From assembly GCF_003316695.1 (NCBI RefSeq), contig NZ_PDKB01000001.1:124001-188000 (forward strand): DNA of 64,000 bases, given 5' to 3'. Below the pieces are notes generated by a model, which saw only the letters and a list, made by a program, of their open reading frames with translations, did not search any database and was not told the origin of the DNA. This stretch comes from Aliarcobacter vitoriensis. GTDB taxonomy: Bacteria; Campylobacterota; Campylobacteria; Campylobacterales; Arcobacteraceae. Positions 8,882-18,288 of the stretch are shown in pieces. The translations under genes and the position numbers were made by a program. Position 1 is the first letter of the stretch. Each line of letters starts with the position of its first letter.

Positions 8882-10809
8882 TTTTTTGAAATCCCTATAT
8901 TAAACTCTAAAATCATATTTTCTGCTAATCTATCTAAATTTGATTTATCATTTTTATCTTGTACATCAAGTGATAAATTCAAAATATTTTTATGGTATCT
9001 TTCCAAAAAAGTTAGTATATTAGGTGATTTTTTATAAGGGTTATTTATAGAAGTTCCCAAATTTATAAGTTCTAATACTGTGTGCTTTTTACCCATAAAT
9101 GCAGCATAATTTATAGGTTTAACACCAAAATAGTCAGCTTTATTTAAAATATCACCATTATAAGAAGAAATAAGTTTTATATAGTTTTCTTTATCTTTAA
9201 AGATTGTTGTGTGTATTATATTTCTTCCCTTCTCATCTACAAAAGTGCAATCAGCTCTTAGATTTAATAGAAGTTTTACAATATCTTCTTTATCGTTTAG
9301 TATTGCAAACTCTAAAGCTGTAAAACCTTTGTCATTTTTACTATTTATATCAACTCCAGCATTTATAAGATTTTTAATTGTCAATAATAACATTCTTCTA
9401 TCTTCTGATTTTTTTGTTAAATCTTGTTCTAAAAGTCTAAAAATTATATTGTTCCCATTTATATCTGTTTCATTTAAATTAATATTTTTTGTTCTTAAGA
9501 TTTTAAATATTGAAATATTAAAATTCAATAAAGTAGGAAAAAATAGTGGTTCATTTTTAGAGTTAAAATTATTTACATTAATATGATAGTTCTTGATAAG
9601 TAATTCTAATATATCTTTATATTGGGCATTTTGTACTATTTGATTTTTATAAATATCTTCTAAAAATATTTCATTTTCAATATTTAAAAGAATATCAATC
9701 AAAATTTCTATTATAGATTTTCCATACTTATTTTTATAATCTAATTTTGCACCTTTTTCAATATATAGTTTTATTAAATCATAATTTTCTATTCCACTAA
9801 AAACTAAAATATCTAGAACAGTTAAAGCTTCTATATTTTGTCTATTTAAGTTTAATTTTTCTAGATTATTTAATAAATAGTGAATTAAATCTCTATCTAA
9901 ACTTCTTGTTATATTAAAAAATATAGTTTCATTTTGATTGTCTATTGCTTGAACATTTATATTAAGTTGAACTAACTCTTTTATTAGTTCTGCTTGAGAA
10001 TCTCTTTTTGATGTTTTTGAAATTTGTAAGAAGTATTCTACAGCTTTCATCAATATATTTTTATTTTCACTATTTTTTATATTTAGATTAAATCCAAGTT
10101 CACTAGCTCTTTTTATAAAATTAATTCCTTTAATGCCTTTTGTAACAATATAAAATAGGTAACTTTGTTGATTAGCATTTATTATTGTTGGATCCGCACC
10201 TTGATTTAATAAATATAAAGCTAAATCGATATTTTTTAGAGAATTATCTAAATGTAAGATAGTATTTCCACTACTATTTTTATGGTTTATATCAATTTTT
10301 TTTAAAGATATTATTTTTTTTATAATATTTAAATTTCCATTTATAATTGCATCAAATAGTACATTGTTCCCATTGTTATCACAATTTGTAAAAAGAGTTG
10401 ATTTTTGTATTAAAAATCTAATAAGTTTATTATTTGAATTGTGTATTGATTCTTGTAAAACTGTTCTATTTTGCTTATTTAAATGGTTTAAATCTGCACC
10501 AAAATCTATTAAAGTATCCAATAGTCTAGTGTCTTTTGAATAAATTGCATAAAATATTGCACTTTCTTTTAAATTATTTTCAAGTTCTATATCTATTTTA
10601 TTTTCTAGCAACCACAAACAAGAATTATATAAATCTTTTTTACAACAAGATAATAATATGGGTTCATCATTAATATATAATGAGTTTAAATCAATTTTTG
10701 ATTTTGTATAGATTTTATTTATGTTTTCGATATTAAATTCAGGATTTATCAACTCTTTTATTAAATCTTCATTTGAATATTTGTTGAAACTATTTAATAA
10801 TCCTAACAT
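8878..10809 (-). CDS. Large ankyrin-repeat protein co-transcribed with glnD
   Basis: 643 residues made almost wholly of ankyrin repeats from about residue 48 to 610. Examples are NLKESAIFYAIYSKDTRLLD, NNGNNVLFDAIINGNLNIIK and NDKGFTALEFAILNDKEDIV, each with the GADxN-type turn (FGADLNHLN, QGADPTIIN, AGVDINSKN). There is no signal peptide or membrane helix, so a cytoplasmic scaffold is likely. It is the first gene of a two-gene minus-strand operon, and its stop overlaps the glnD start by four bases. That coupling makes a role connected with GlnD or PII plausible, but this is inference from position. No catalytic domain is visible. Confidence 0.85.
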   Translation of the reverse strand: MLGLLNSFNKYSNEDLIKELINPEFNIENINKIYTKSKIDLNSLYINDEPILLSCCKKDLYNSCLWLLENKIDIELENNLKESAIFYAIYSKDTRLLDTLIDFGADLNHLNKQNRTVLQESIHNSNNKLIRFLIQKSTLFTNCDNNGNNVLFDAIINGNLNIIKKIISLKKIDINHKNSSGNTILHLDNSLKNIDLALYLLNQGADPTIINANQQSYLFYIVTKGIKGINFIKRASELGFNLNIKNSENKNILMKAVEYFLQISKTSKRDSQAELIKELVQLNINVQAIDNQNETIFFNITRSLDRDLIHYLLNNLEKLNLNRQNIEALTVLDILVFSGIENYDLIKLYIEKGAKLDYKNKYGKSIIEILIDILLNIENEIFLEDIYKNQIVQNAQYKDILELLIKNYHINVNNFNSKNEPLFFPTLLNFNISIFKILRTKNINLNETDINGNNIIFRLLEQDLTKKSEDRRMLLLTIKNLINAGVDINSKNDKGFTALEFAILNDKEDIVKLLLNLRADCTFVDEKGRNIIHTTIFKDKENYIKLISSYNGDILNKADYFGVKPINYAAFMGKKHTVLELINLGTSINNPYKKSPNILTFLERYHKNILNLSLDVQDKNDKSNLDRLAENMILEFNIGISKK

Positions 10810-10989
10810 TACTCTCCCATTTTTAAATAAATTAAATGATTATATAACAATATAAATAATTTTAATGTTAATAAAAATTAATAAACTATTTTATGTTTCG
10901 TTTTTACACATAAATATATACAAAAATATTAAATTTAACACTTTAAGCATAAAATAAGAATATTTTTAACTTTCTTTTATGTTTTTTAG

Positions 10990-10995
10990 GATAAT
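10990..10995 (+). promoter_or_regulatory. Probable -10 box of amt
   Basis: GATAAT lies in TTTAGGATAATATTTTACC. A transcript starting about seven bases later would begin directly at the GC-rich palindrome 11005-11016. The 17-mer from TTAGG to TTTAC also occurs immediately upstream of holA (44703-44719). Confidence 0.5.
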
Positions 10996-11004
10996 ATTTT
11001 ACCG

Positions 11005-11028
11005 TCCAGCGCTGGAGACTTTAATCTC
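11005..11028 (+). promoter_or_regulatory. GC-rich palindrome and overlapping hairpin in the amt leader
   Basis: TCCAGCGCTGGA (11005-11016) is a perfect 12-base palindrome in an otherwise very AT-rich 234-base intergenic region. It overlaps a second possible stem, TGGAGA/TCTCTA (11013-11018 with 11025-11030), so only one of the two can form at a time in RNA. It sits between the -10 box and the AAGGA ribosome site (11032-11036). This could be an operator or a 5' leader element controlling the ammonium channel. Confidence 0.4.
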
Positions 11029-11043
11029 TAAAAGGACTACTTT

Positions 11044-12228
11044 ATGGAAACAATGTCTGATATGTCATATATTATTGACACACTCTACGTACTGTTTGCA
11101 ATGACTTTAGTTGTTTTTATGTATCCTGGCTTTGCTATGTTAGAAGCGGGAATTGTTAGAACAAAAAATGTTACTGCTGTCTTAGTTATAAATATTCTTA
11201 TTTTTGCAATTGCATCATTAGGTTTTGTATTAATTGGTTACTCAGTCGCTTTTGGCGAAGGATTAAATGATGAATCTATTAATTATGCAACGGTTTTATT
11301 TCAAATGGCTTTCGTTGGAAAGGCTATGAACATTATGAGTGGTGGTATTAGTGAAAGAGTTAAAGTTGTACCAATAGCGATATTTACGCTAATTATGGCT
11401 ACAATTTTATATCCATTGGTAGTTAATTTAACTTGGGGAGCAAACTTCTTAAAAGATACTATATTAGATATATCATCTATGCATGATCTAGCTGGATCAA
11501 CAATTATTCATAGTACTGGTGGTTGGGCTTTACTAGCTGCTTTATTGATAATTGGAGCAAGAACAGGGAGATATACTAAAGATGGTGGAGTTAGAGTTAT
11601 TCCAGCTTCAAATGTACCTTTAGTTACTCTTGGTGCTTTACTTTTATGGATTGGTTGGTATGGATTTAATGGTGGAAGTGTTGGGACAATGTCAACTAAA
11701 GCAGATGCTGATTTAGTAGCACTTGTAATCTTAAATACAAATACAGCTGGTTTTGCAGGAGCTATTACTGTAGCAATTATTATGTATGCAATGTACAAAA
11801 AATTTGATATTACTATGATTTTAAATGGTGGATTAGGTGGATTAGTATCAATTACAGCTGGAGCAGATGTAATGGATGTTTATACTCCTATTTTAGTAGG
11901 TGCAATTGGTGGAGCTGTTGTTGTTGCTAGTGTATTTATGTTTGATAAATTAAGAATAGATGATCCTGTTGGGGCTTTATCTGTGCATTTAACAAATGGA
12001 ATTTGGGGAACATTAGCAGTTGGAATTTTTGTTAGTGATATCTCATTCTTAACTCAATTAAAAGGTGTTGTAGTTGTTGCAATATTTGCTTTTGTAAGTT
12101 CTTTTATCTTGTTATTTATATTAAATAAAATTATGCCTATAAGAACGAAAAAAGATGATGAATTACAAGGACTAGATGTTGGAGAATGCGGATTAGAAGC
12201 TTATCCAGAGTTTAAACGAGCATTCTAA
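11044..12228 (+). CDS. amt: Ammonium transporter (Amt family)
   Basis: 394-residue, roughly eleven-helix ammonium channel of the inner membrane. Visible family features are FAMLEAGIVRTKN near 31-43, IHSTGGWALLAAL with the first pore histidine, WIGWYGFNGGS near 201-211, and VHLTNGIWGTLAVG with the second pore histidine. ATG at 11044 has AAGGA seven bases upstream; ATGs at 11053 and 11062 are less likely alternatives. The PII gene follows 58 bases later, the usual partner that plugs the channel when ammonium is plentiful. The order amt-glnK is the reverse of the common glnK-amtB. Confidence 0.95.
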   Translation: METMSDMSYIIDTLYVLFAMTLVVFMYPGFAMLEAGIVRTKNVTAVLVINILIFAIASLGFVLIGYSVAFGEGLNDESINYATVLFQMAFVGKAMNIMSGGISERVKVVPIAIFTLIMATILYPLVVNLTWGANFLKDTILDISSMHDLAGSTIIHSTGGWALLAALLIIGARTGRYTKDGGVRVIPASNVPLVTLGALLLWIGWYGFNGGSVGTMSTKADADLVALVILNTNTAGFAGAITVAIIMYAMYKKFDITMILNGGLGGLVSITAGADVMDVYTPILVGAIGGAVVVASVFMFDKLRIDDPVGALSVHLTNGIWGTLAVGIFVSDISFLTQLKGVVVVAIFAFVSSFILLFILNKIMPIRTKKDDELQGLDVGECGLEAYPEFKRAF

Positions 12229-12247
12229 TATAATATTAGTTTAATAA

Positions 12248-12624
<377 letters not shown>

Positions 12625-12625
<1 letters not shown>

Positions 12626-13647
12626 TGGCAAAAACATTTACTATAAATGAACCACTAGATATGCACTTACATTTAAGAGATAACGACATGCTTCGGCTTG
12701 TCGCTCCTCTTACATCAAAAACTTTTAGTGGTGCTTTAGTTATGCCAAATTTAGTTCCTCCCGTTACTACTAAAGAGGCTTTATTATCTTATAAAAATAG
12801 AATACTTAGTGCATGTAATGGGGATAATTTTATTCCTTTTATGACTTTATTTTTTCAAAACAATTATAGTTATGAATTTTTAGAAGATATAAAAAATGAG
12901 ATTATAGGAATAAAATTATATCCAGCAGGAATTACTACAAACTCTGAAACTGGAGTTTCATCCATGGATATTGAAGTTTTAAGACCAACTTTAGAGATTA
13001 TGAGCCGCCTTGGAATACCTCTTTGTATTCATGGAGAAACAAATGGTTTTGTGATGGATAGAGAAAAAGAATTTATGCCAATTTATGAGAGTTTGGCTAT
13101 TGCTTTTCCAGATTTAAAAATTATTATGGAGCATATTACTACAAAAGATGCAGTGGAACTTCTTGATAAATATCAAAATCTTTTTGCAACTGTAACTTTA
13201 CATCACTTGCTTATAACTTTAGATGATTTAGCTGGTGGTATGTTAAAACCACATTTATTTTGTAAGCCAATAGCTAAAACTCCAATTGATAGAACAGCAC
13301 TTTTAAATGCGGCATTAAAAGCTCATCCAAAACTTATGTTTGGAAGTGATAGTGCTCCTCATCCAAAACATAAAAAAGAGTGTTGTGGCTGTGCTGCAGG
13401 AGTTTTTACTTCACCTATTGCTTTACAAGTATTAGTCGAATTATTTGAAAAACATAATTCTTTAGATAATTTAAATGATTTTGTATCAAATAATGCTAAA
13501 AAAATATATAATCTGAATTTAAAATCAAAAACTATAAATCTGGTAAAAGAAGATTTTATAGTTCCAAATGTTTATGAATATAAAGAAGAGAAAGTTGTAC
13601 CTATGTATTCAGGTGAAACTTTGTCTTGGAGTTTAGAAGACAATTAA
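12625..13647 (+). CDS. pyrC: Dihydroorotase
   Basis: Zinc amidohydrolase interconverting carbamoyl-aspartate and dihydroorotate in pyrimidine synthesis. 340 residues, class II (E. coli-like) size. Metal and active-site motifs are MHLHLR at about 13-18, the carboxylated-lysine region GIKLYPAG, the histidines of CIHGE and MEHITTKDA, and the catalytic aspartate region [19 protein letters not shown] overlaps the PII stop by one base (TAATG), so it is coupled to glnK, an unusual but compact arrangement. A strong terminator follows. Confidence 0.96.
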
Positions 13648-13671
13648 AATAGGCTAATTTTTTAGCCTATT
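13648..13671. terminator. Bidirectional terminator between pyrC and fliM
   Basis: Perfect 10-bp stem AATAGGCTAA / TTAGCCTATT with a TTTT loop, starting at the base after the pyrC stop. Its right arm contains the fliM stop codon and next codons, so both convergent genes end on it. Confidence 0.8.
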
Positions 13672-14777
13672 GGAATAGAACTTGCTTTTCTTTCGCTTAA
13701 AAGTTTTTTGATATTTTCAGCATTTTCTTTAGCCTTTTGATCTCTTTCTTCTCTCATAATTCTAAGTGATTCTAGTGTTTCTTGTTTTTCTTTATCAAGA
13801 TTTGATTTTAGCTCTATTGCTTTTCTATTATTTGATATACCACAAACAGCAGAAAACTTCTCTTTTTTATTAACATAAACTATACTATCCGAAGATGCTG
13901 CATTTTTATTAAATACAATTACATCTCCTTCTTTTAGATTTAAAATTTCTAAGGCTGTCATTTCTGTTTCAGCCATAATAGGCTCTATTTTCATTCTTGC
14001 ACCTGAAATTAGAGTTTTAATGTCTTGTTTACGACTAAGTTTTTTATTTTTACCTTCACTAAAAATCTTATCAACAATTTTATTTAAAAGTGGTTCTATA
14101 TATGAAATAGGATAACAAATAGATAAAAATCCAGAATCTTCATCAATTGTTATTTCAAATACAACTAACAAAACTATATCGTGATCTGAAACAATTTGAA
14201 TAGCATTTGCATTTGTATCACTTGATTCAATTTTGAAATTTAAACTAGATACATCACTCCAAGTTTTGTATAAAATTTTTATGAACATTCTATAAAAATG
14301 TTCAAGAACTTTTATCTCAATTTCAGTTAATTCTCTATCAAGATTATCCATAGTATTAACTGCACCACTTCCTAATAAATCAGCAATTACTTTGTGTGAA
14401 ATTGTAGGGTTACATTCTATTACAATTTTTCCATCAAGTGGTTTCATAGAAAGAGTACTAAGTGAAGTTACTTGAGGAATAGATAATATAAATTCCCCAT
14501 AAGTCATTTGTTCAATTGATGTAAGTTTTACATCAACAACTTTTCTAAGCATTGAAGATAAGTCATTTGTAAATTCTCTTAGCATTTTATCATGCATTGT
14601 TGTAAGAGCTTTTAATTGATCAAGTGTTACTCTATTAGGTTTTTTAAAATCATATATCGAGTAGTTTTTTTCTTTAGCTGTAAATTTATCAAGTGGATTA
14701 GTTCCATCAAAATCATCACCTTGTTCAGCAATATCTAAAAGAGCATCTATTTCATCTTGACTTAAAAATTCTGCCAT
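13662..14777 (-). CDS. fliM: Flagellar motor switch protein FliM
   Basis: C-ring protein of the flagellar switch. 371 residues. The N-terminus AEFLSQDEIDALL (2-14) is the conserved CheY-P binding segment. The middle domain begins around YDFKKPNRVTLDQLKAL, and the C-terminal SpoA-like domain contains LNLKEGDVIVFN. A charged coiled tail (residues about 330-365) extends past the SpoA domain. One base separates it from flgI, with which it forms a minus-strand operon. No fliN or fliY is adjacent. Confidence 0.96.
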   Translation of the reverse strand: MAEFLSQDEIDALLDIAEQGDDFDGTNPLDKFTAKEKNYSIYDFKKPNRVTLDQLKALTTMHDKMLREFTNDLSSMLRKVVDVKLTSIEQMTYGEFILSIPQVTSLSTLSMKPLDGKIVIECNPTISHKVIADLLGSGAVNTMDNLDRELTEIEIKVLEHFYRMFIKILYKTWSDVSSLNFKIESSDTNANAIQIVSDHDIVLLVVFEITIDEDSGFLSICYPISYIEPLLNKIVDKIFSEGKNKKLSRKQDIKTLISGARMKIEPIMAETEMTALEILNLKEGDVIVFNKNAASSDSIVYVNKKEKFSAVCGISNNRKAIELKSNLDKEKQETLESLRIMREERDQKAKENAENIKKLLSERKASSIPIG

Positions 14778-14778
14778 A

Positions 14779-15828
14779 TTATCCTCTTAACTCAATATCA
14801 ACATCAATAGCACCCATCTCTTTTATCATTTTTATAGTGTCAATTATTTCTGTCATTGGTACTTTCATAACTTTCATTGAACGTACTAAATCTGATATTG
14901 TTGGGTCTTTTTTTGTATTTATCATTGCATTATTTATATCAATTACAGGTTTATTTGCAATTCTTACATCATCACCTATATCTTCACCTTTATTTACTGA
15001 AGGATTATTCCAATTTTCTTCAGATAAATCAGATTTATTAATTCTAATTGTAAATGAATCTCTTGCAATTGTAATTGGAGATATAACAACATCTCCACCA
15101 GTTATAATTGATTCTCTGTTTACATCTATAATTAATTTTTTTCTAAATGTCGAATCAAGTTCTATGTTTTCAACCTTAGATATAAAACTTACAATAGACA
15201 TATTTGTAGGTTTGAGAACCTCAATAGTTCTTGTATCAAGTGCGGTTGCCAATCTTTGTCCAAAAGTTTCATTAATCTTTTTTTCTATCAAATCTGCATT
15301 TTTTGCAGAACTTTTTACTAAACTTAATTGAATAGATTTTTCATTTTGTAGTTCATACTCTAGTTCATTTTCAACAGTAGCACCCTCATATATAAAACCT
15401 GTTGTTTTATTATTTGTATTTGCAGTTACAGTTCCTTGTGCAACTGCATAAACATTTCCATCTACACCTTTTAATTGAGTTAGTAAAAGTTCTCCATAAT
15501 CTATTGATGTTGAATCACCAATAGTTGAAACTGTAACTTTTATTTTATCACCTTGTCTTGAAAATGGTGGCAAATCAGCAGTTACCATAACAGCTGCAAT
15601 ATTTTTTGAATTTATAGAACCAGCTGGAATTTTTATATAAGAATTTGTAAGAAGATTTTGTAAACTTTGCATTGTAAATTTTGACTTATCTCCTGTTCCA
15701 GCAAGTCCTACAATCAGTCCATAACCAATTAGTTGATTATCTCTTATTCCTATGACATTTGATATATCTTTAATAGTTTGAGAAAATAAAGAAGATGTTA
15801 GTAGTAAAATAAAAATAAATATTTTCAA
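14779..15828 (-). CDS. flgI: Flagellar P-ring protein FlgI
   Basis: 349-residue periplasmic P-ring subunit. A Sec signal peptide (MKIFIFILLLTSSLFS) is followed by the canonical IGIRDNQLIGYGLIVGLAGTGD. NAMINTKKDPTISDLVRSMK and DIDVELRG-type ends are typical of the family. It is the first gene of the flgI-fliM minus operon and diverges from the acidic flagellar-cluster gene at 15923; flgH, the L-ring partner, lies in that divergent operon. Confidence 0.96.
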   Translation of the reverse strand: MKIFIFILLLTSSLFSQTIKDISNVIGIRDNQLIGYGLIVGLAGTGDKSKFTMQSLQNLLTNSYIKIPAGSINSKNIAAVMVTADLPPFSRQGDKIKVTVSTIGDSTSIDYGELLLTQLKGVDGNVYAVAQGTVTANTNNKTTGFIYEGATVENELEYELQNEKSIQLSLVKSSAKNADLIEKKINETFGQRLATALDTRTIEVLKPTNMSIVSFISKVENIELDSTFRKKLIIDVNRESIITGGDVVISPITIARDSFTIRINKSDLSEENWNNPSVNKGEDIGDDVRIANKPVIDINNAMINTKKDPTISDLVRSMKVMKVPMTEIIDTIKMIKEMGAIDVDIELRG

Positions 15829-15884
15829 AAAAATCCTTCATAAACTTTTAATAATTATTTTATCAAAAATTTAATAAAAAAAGG

Positions 15885-15890
15885 TATAAT
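15885..15890 (+). promoter_or_regulatory. Probable -10 box of the plus-strand flagellar operon
   Basis: TATAAT in AAAAAAAGGTATAATCTAGG, 33 bases before the TTG start at 15923. I see no sigma-28- or sigma-54-like elements here, so the operon appears to use a vegetative-type promoter. Confidence 0.45.
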
Positions 15891-15922
15891 CTAGGCAGTA
15901 TTTTATTTTATTAGGGCAAATA

Positions 15923-17122
15923 TTGAATATTTTTATCTATGGAAATCAAAGTTTTAAAAAAGATATACAAAAAATTTTACAAGATTCAAAAATAAATGAA
16001 GCATTAGAAGATTTAGATATAGTTGAAATAGATGATATTAAAAAATTAAAAGAAAATATAGCTTCAAATCCAAATAATGTATATTTAATTGATGATGATA
16101 AAATAATTAAAAATAAGAGTAAATTTAGTTTTTTGAAACATAAAGATGGTATTGAAGAAGAATTTTTACTTGAATGTGGAGTAGATGATTTATCTATCGA
16201 TTCCTTAGAAGAAATCCCGAATTATATTATAAGAAAGTTTAATAGACAGACCTTACAACAAGAAGATAATCTTGCTATAAAAGATGAAAGCTTAGCATTA
16301 GATTTAGATAGTGAATTATCCAAACTTTTAGAAACTGGAAATCAAGAAGAAACAATAGTTGAAGATGATTTAAATATTGAAGAACCTATAGGATTGGATA
16401 TAAAAGAACTCGATAATTTAATTGAATCTAAAAGCATATATGAAGATAATAAAAATGATAGTAATTTTAATCCACTAGAATCTTTTAGTGAAGATTTTGG
16501 ATTAAATAATATATCTTATGACTATGACGATGACTCCATTTATAATGATAATACAAAAAGTGATGAAGATATTTTATCTGATATTTTAAATTCAACTAAT
16601 TTAGATGAAGATGATTTTCAATCTGTTAGTGAAACTTTTGAAGATGTCAATTTTTTAGATCAAATTTTCCCAAATAAGTCTATTTTAGAAAAAGTTATTG
16701 AAGATAAAAAAAATGAAGATACTTATGATTATTTAGAGAATAACTTTGAAGAGTTGGAAAATATTGAACCTTCAAGATTATTTGAAAATATTGAATTAAA
16801 AGATGAAATTGATGCTACAATAAATCAAAATAACGATATAATTGAAGATTTAGAAGAACATAAACAAGAAATAATTTTAAATGATGCCGAAGAATATGAT
16901 GAGGTACAAGGAGATGATATGAATGATGAATTTTTAGAGTTGGATGGTTTAAATGAACAAGATTTAATTTCTGCTTTAGAAGATATTCCTAATGCTATTA
17001 TTGAAACAAAAAATGTTAATAGTGTAGAACTTGATAGTTCAAATGTTCAAGATATAGCTAGTTTGATTTCTAAATTATTAAATAATAAAACTTTAGAGAT
17101 CACTATTAAAATAAAAGATTAA
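15923..17122 (+). CDS. Highly acidic protein with N-terminal degenerate receiver-like domain, flagellar cluster
   Basis: 399 residues. Residues 1-108 have the strand-helix rhythm of a response-regulator receiver: MNIFIYG, IVEIDD, VYLIDDDKI at 53-61, and LLECGVDDLSIDSLEEI at 82-98, matching the usual GADDYL...LEEL end. It lacks the acidic pair after strand 1 and the KP lysine, so it is probably a pseudo-receiver. Residues about 110-350 are extremely Asp/Glu-rich. A short ordered tail (DIASLISKLLNNKTLEITI) closes it. TTG start, TTAGGG six bases upstream. fliQ starts 2 bases after the stop. Function unknown; context says flagellar. Confidence 0.75.
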   Translation: MNIFIYGNQSFKKDIQKILQDSKINEALEDLDIVEIDDIKKLKENIASNPNNVYLIDDDKIIKNKSKFSFLKHKDGIEEEFLLECGVDDLSIDSLEEIPNYIIRKFNRQTLQQEDNLAIKDESLALDLDSELSKLLETGNQEETIVEDDLNIEEPIGLDIKELDNLIESKSIYEDNKNDSNFNPLESFSEDFGLNNISYDYDDDSIYNDNTKSDEDILSDILNSTNLDEDDFQSVSETFEDVNFLDQIFPNKSILEKVIEDKKNEDTYDYLENNFEELENIEPSRLFENIELKDEIDATINQNNDIIEDLEEHKQEIILNDAEEYDEVQGDDMNDEFLELDGLNEQDLISALEDIPNAIIETKNVNSVELDSSNVQDIASLISKLLNNKTLEITIKIKD

Positions 17123-17124
17123 AT

Positions 17125-17385
17125 ATGGATTTACTAGCAATATCTCAAAATACAGTTAAGCTTATATTATTAATAGGACTTCCATCGCTGATTGTTAGTA
17201 TGATTATAGGACTAGTAATTTCTATTTTTTCTGCTGTTACACAAGTAAATGATGCTTCATTATCTTTCGTTCCAAAGATGATAATTGTTTCAATCTTTAT
17301 ATTAATTACACTTCCTTGGGTTGGTGAACATATGCAATCTTTTACAACAGAACTTTGGAATATAATTTTAATTTTTGGAAGTTAA
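17125..17385 (+). CDS. fliQ: Flagellar export apparatus protein FliQ
   Basis: 86-residue component of the FliPQR export gate in the inner membrane, close to the usual 89. Two hydrophobic hairpin helices are visible, with the family motif MIIGLVISIFSAVTQVND at about 26-43 and MIIVSIFILITLPWVGEHM at about 52-70. It sits within the tight plus-strand operon. fliP and fliR are not in this window, so the export gate genes are split. Confidence 0.95.
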   Translation: MDLLAISQNTVKLILLIGLPSLIVSMIIGLVISIFSAVTQVNDASLSFVPKMIIVSIFILITLPWVGEHMQSFTTELWNIILIFGS

Positions 17386-17387
17386 TT

Positions 17388-17792
17388 TTGATTAATAAAC
17401 TGTACAATCTAAAGAAAAATCAAACAGAACAGAAATTAATAGAAAAATCTACTTTAGAACAAGAAGTTTATAGAATAGATGAAGAGATGCAAACTGTTAA
17501 AAATAGAATAAATACTGCAACTGTTGAAAAATTTGGTTCAATTTCCGATTTTATGATACTAGCTATGCATAAAGATAGTTTAAGATTTTATATAAAAGAA
17601 CTTTTAACAAAAAAAAATACTTTGATAAAAAAAATTGAAGAGCTTTTAAATGACATTATAGAACTTCAAAAAGAGAGTGAACAGTATAAATATATTTTAG
17701 ATGAAGAGAAAAAAGAGAAGAATAAAATTCTTATGGATATGCAAGCTTTGGAATCTGAAGAGTTTATACAAAGTAAATATATAAGGGCTTAA
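17388..17792 (+). CDS. FliJ-like flagellar coiled-coil protein
   Basis: About 134 residues, almost entirely coiled coil, in the position and size range of FliJ, the central stalk of the export ATPase. Sequence identity to FliJ is always low, so the assignment rests on length, coiled-coil character (TLEQEVYRIDEEMQTVKNRI, MHKDSLRFYIKELLTKKNTL) and operon context. I start it at TTG 17388, two bases after the fliQ stop with GGAAG six bases upstream, not at the upstream ATG (17355) inside fliQ. Confidence 0.65.
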   Translation: MINKLYNLKKNQTEQKLIEKSTLEQEVYRIDEEMQTVKNRINTATVEKFGSISDFMILAMHKDSLRFYIKELLTKKNTLIKKIEELLNDIIELQKESEQYKYILDEEKKEKNKILMDMQALESEEFIQSKYIRA

Positions 17793-17793
17793 A

Positions 17794-18285
17794 TTGATTT
17801 ATAGATTTTTAATTACACTTGTTTTTGCAATAACTTTAAATGCAAATGTAGAAACCAGTAGTTCTTTAACTAGACAAAAAATGGAAGTTTTAGAATTAAA
17901 AAATGAGTTAAATAATTTTTATACAGAAAAAGAGAAAGAATATCAAAATAATAAAAAAGAGATAGAAGGAATACTTACTAAAATAGAACAAGAAAAAGCT
18001 GAAATAAAAAGATTATATGAAAAAAATGAGGAAGTTTTAAAAGATATAAGAGCTGAGATTAAGAAAAAATCTATCAGAGTTTTTGAACAGATGAAAGCAA
18101 AAGTAGCGGCAGAAATTTTTGATCAAATGATACTCGAAGGTAAACTTGAAGATGTTTTTGATATAATCCTTAGACTAAAGGAATCAAATATTTCTAATAT
18201 TATGAAGTTTTTAAGCTTGGAGAATGCTTCTATTTTAACACAAAAACTAGAGAGATATAATAAAGACAAAGACAGAAGGGACTAA
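17794..18285 (+). CDS. MotE-like (MgtE N-domain-like) flagellar protein
   Basis: 163 residues. An N-terminal signal or anchor (MIYRFLITLVFAITLNANV) is followed by a long coiled coil (about 30-95) and a small helical domain ending KVAAEIFDQMILEGKLEDVF and ILRLKESNISNIMKFLSLEN. The end domain resembles the MgtE intracellular N-domain used by MotE, a periplasmic chaperone for MotC in related polar flagellates. TTG start with AAGGG upstream and one base after the FliJ-like gene. The MotE role is inferred from architecture and location. Confidence 0.65.
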   Translation: MIYRFLITLVFAITLNANVETSSSLTRQKMEVLELKNELNNFYTEKEKEYQNNKKEIEGILTKIEQEKAEIKRLYEKNEEVLKDIRAEIKKKSIRVFEQMKAKVAAEIFDQMILEGKLEDVFDIILRLKESNISNIMKFLSLENASILTQKLERYNKDKDRRD

Positions 18286-18288
18286 AAA

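Noticed and set aside
9209-9586. 125-residue plus-strand ORF inside the large ankyrin gene
   Set aside because: Antisense of ankyrin repeats, with no start signals.
5927-10809. Ankyrin genes as a recent foreign island
   Set aside because: Their AT content and Lys/Asn/Ile-rich codon use look the same as neighbouring genes, and no mobility gene or repeat borders them.
14837-15331. 164-residue plus-strand ORF opposite flgI
   Set aside because: It is the antisense shadow of the well-supported flgI gene, is low-complexity Ile/Ser/Phe-rich and has no ribosome site.
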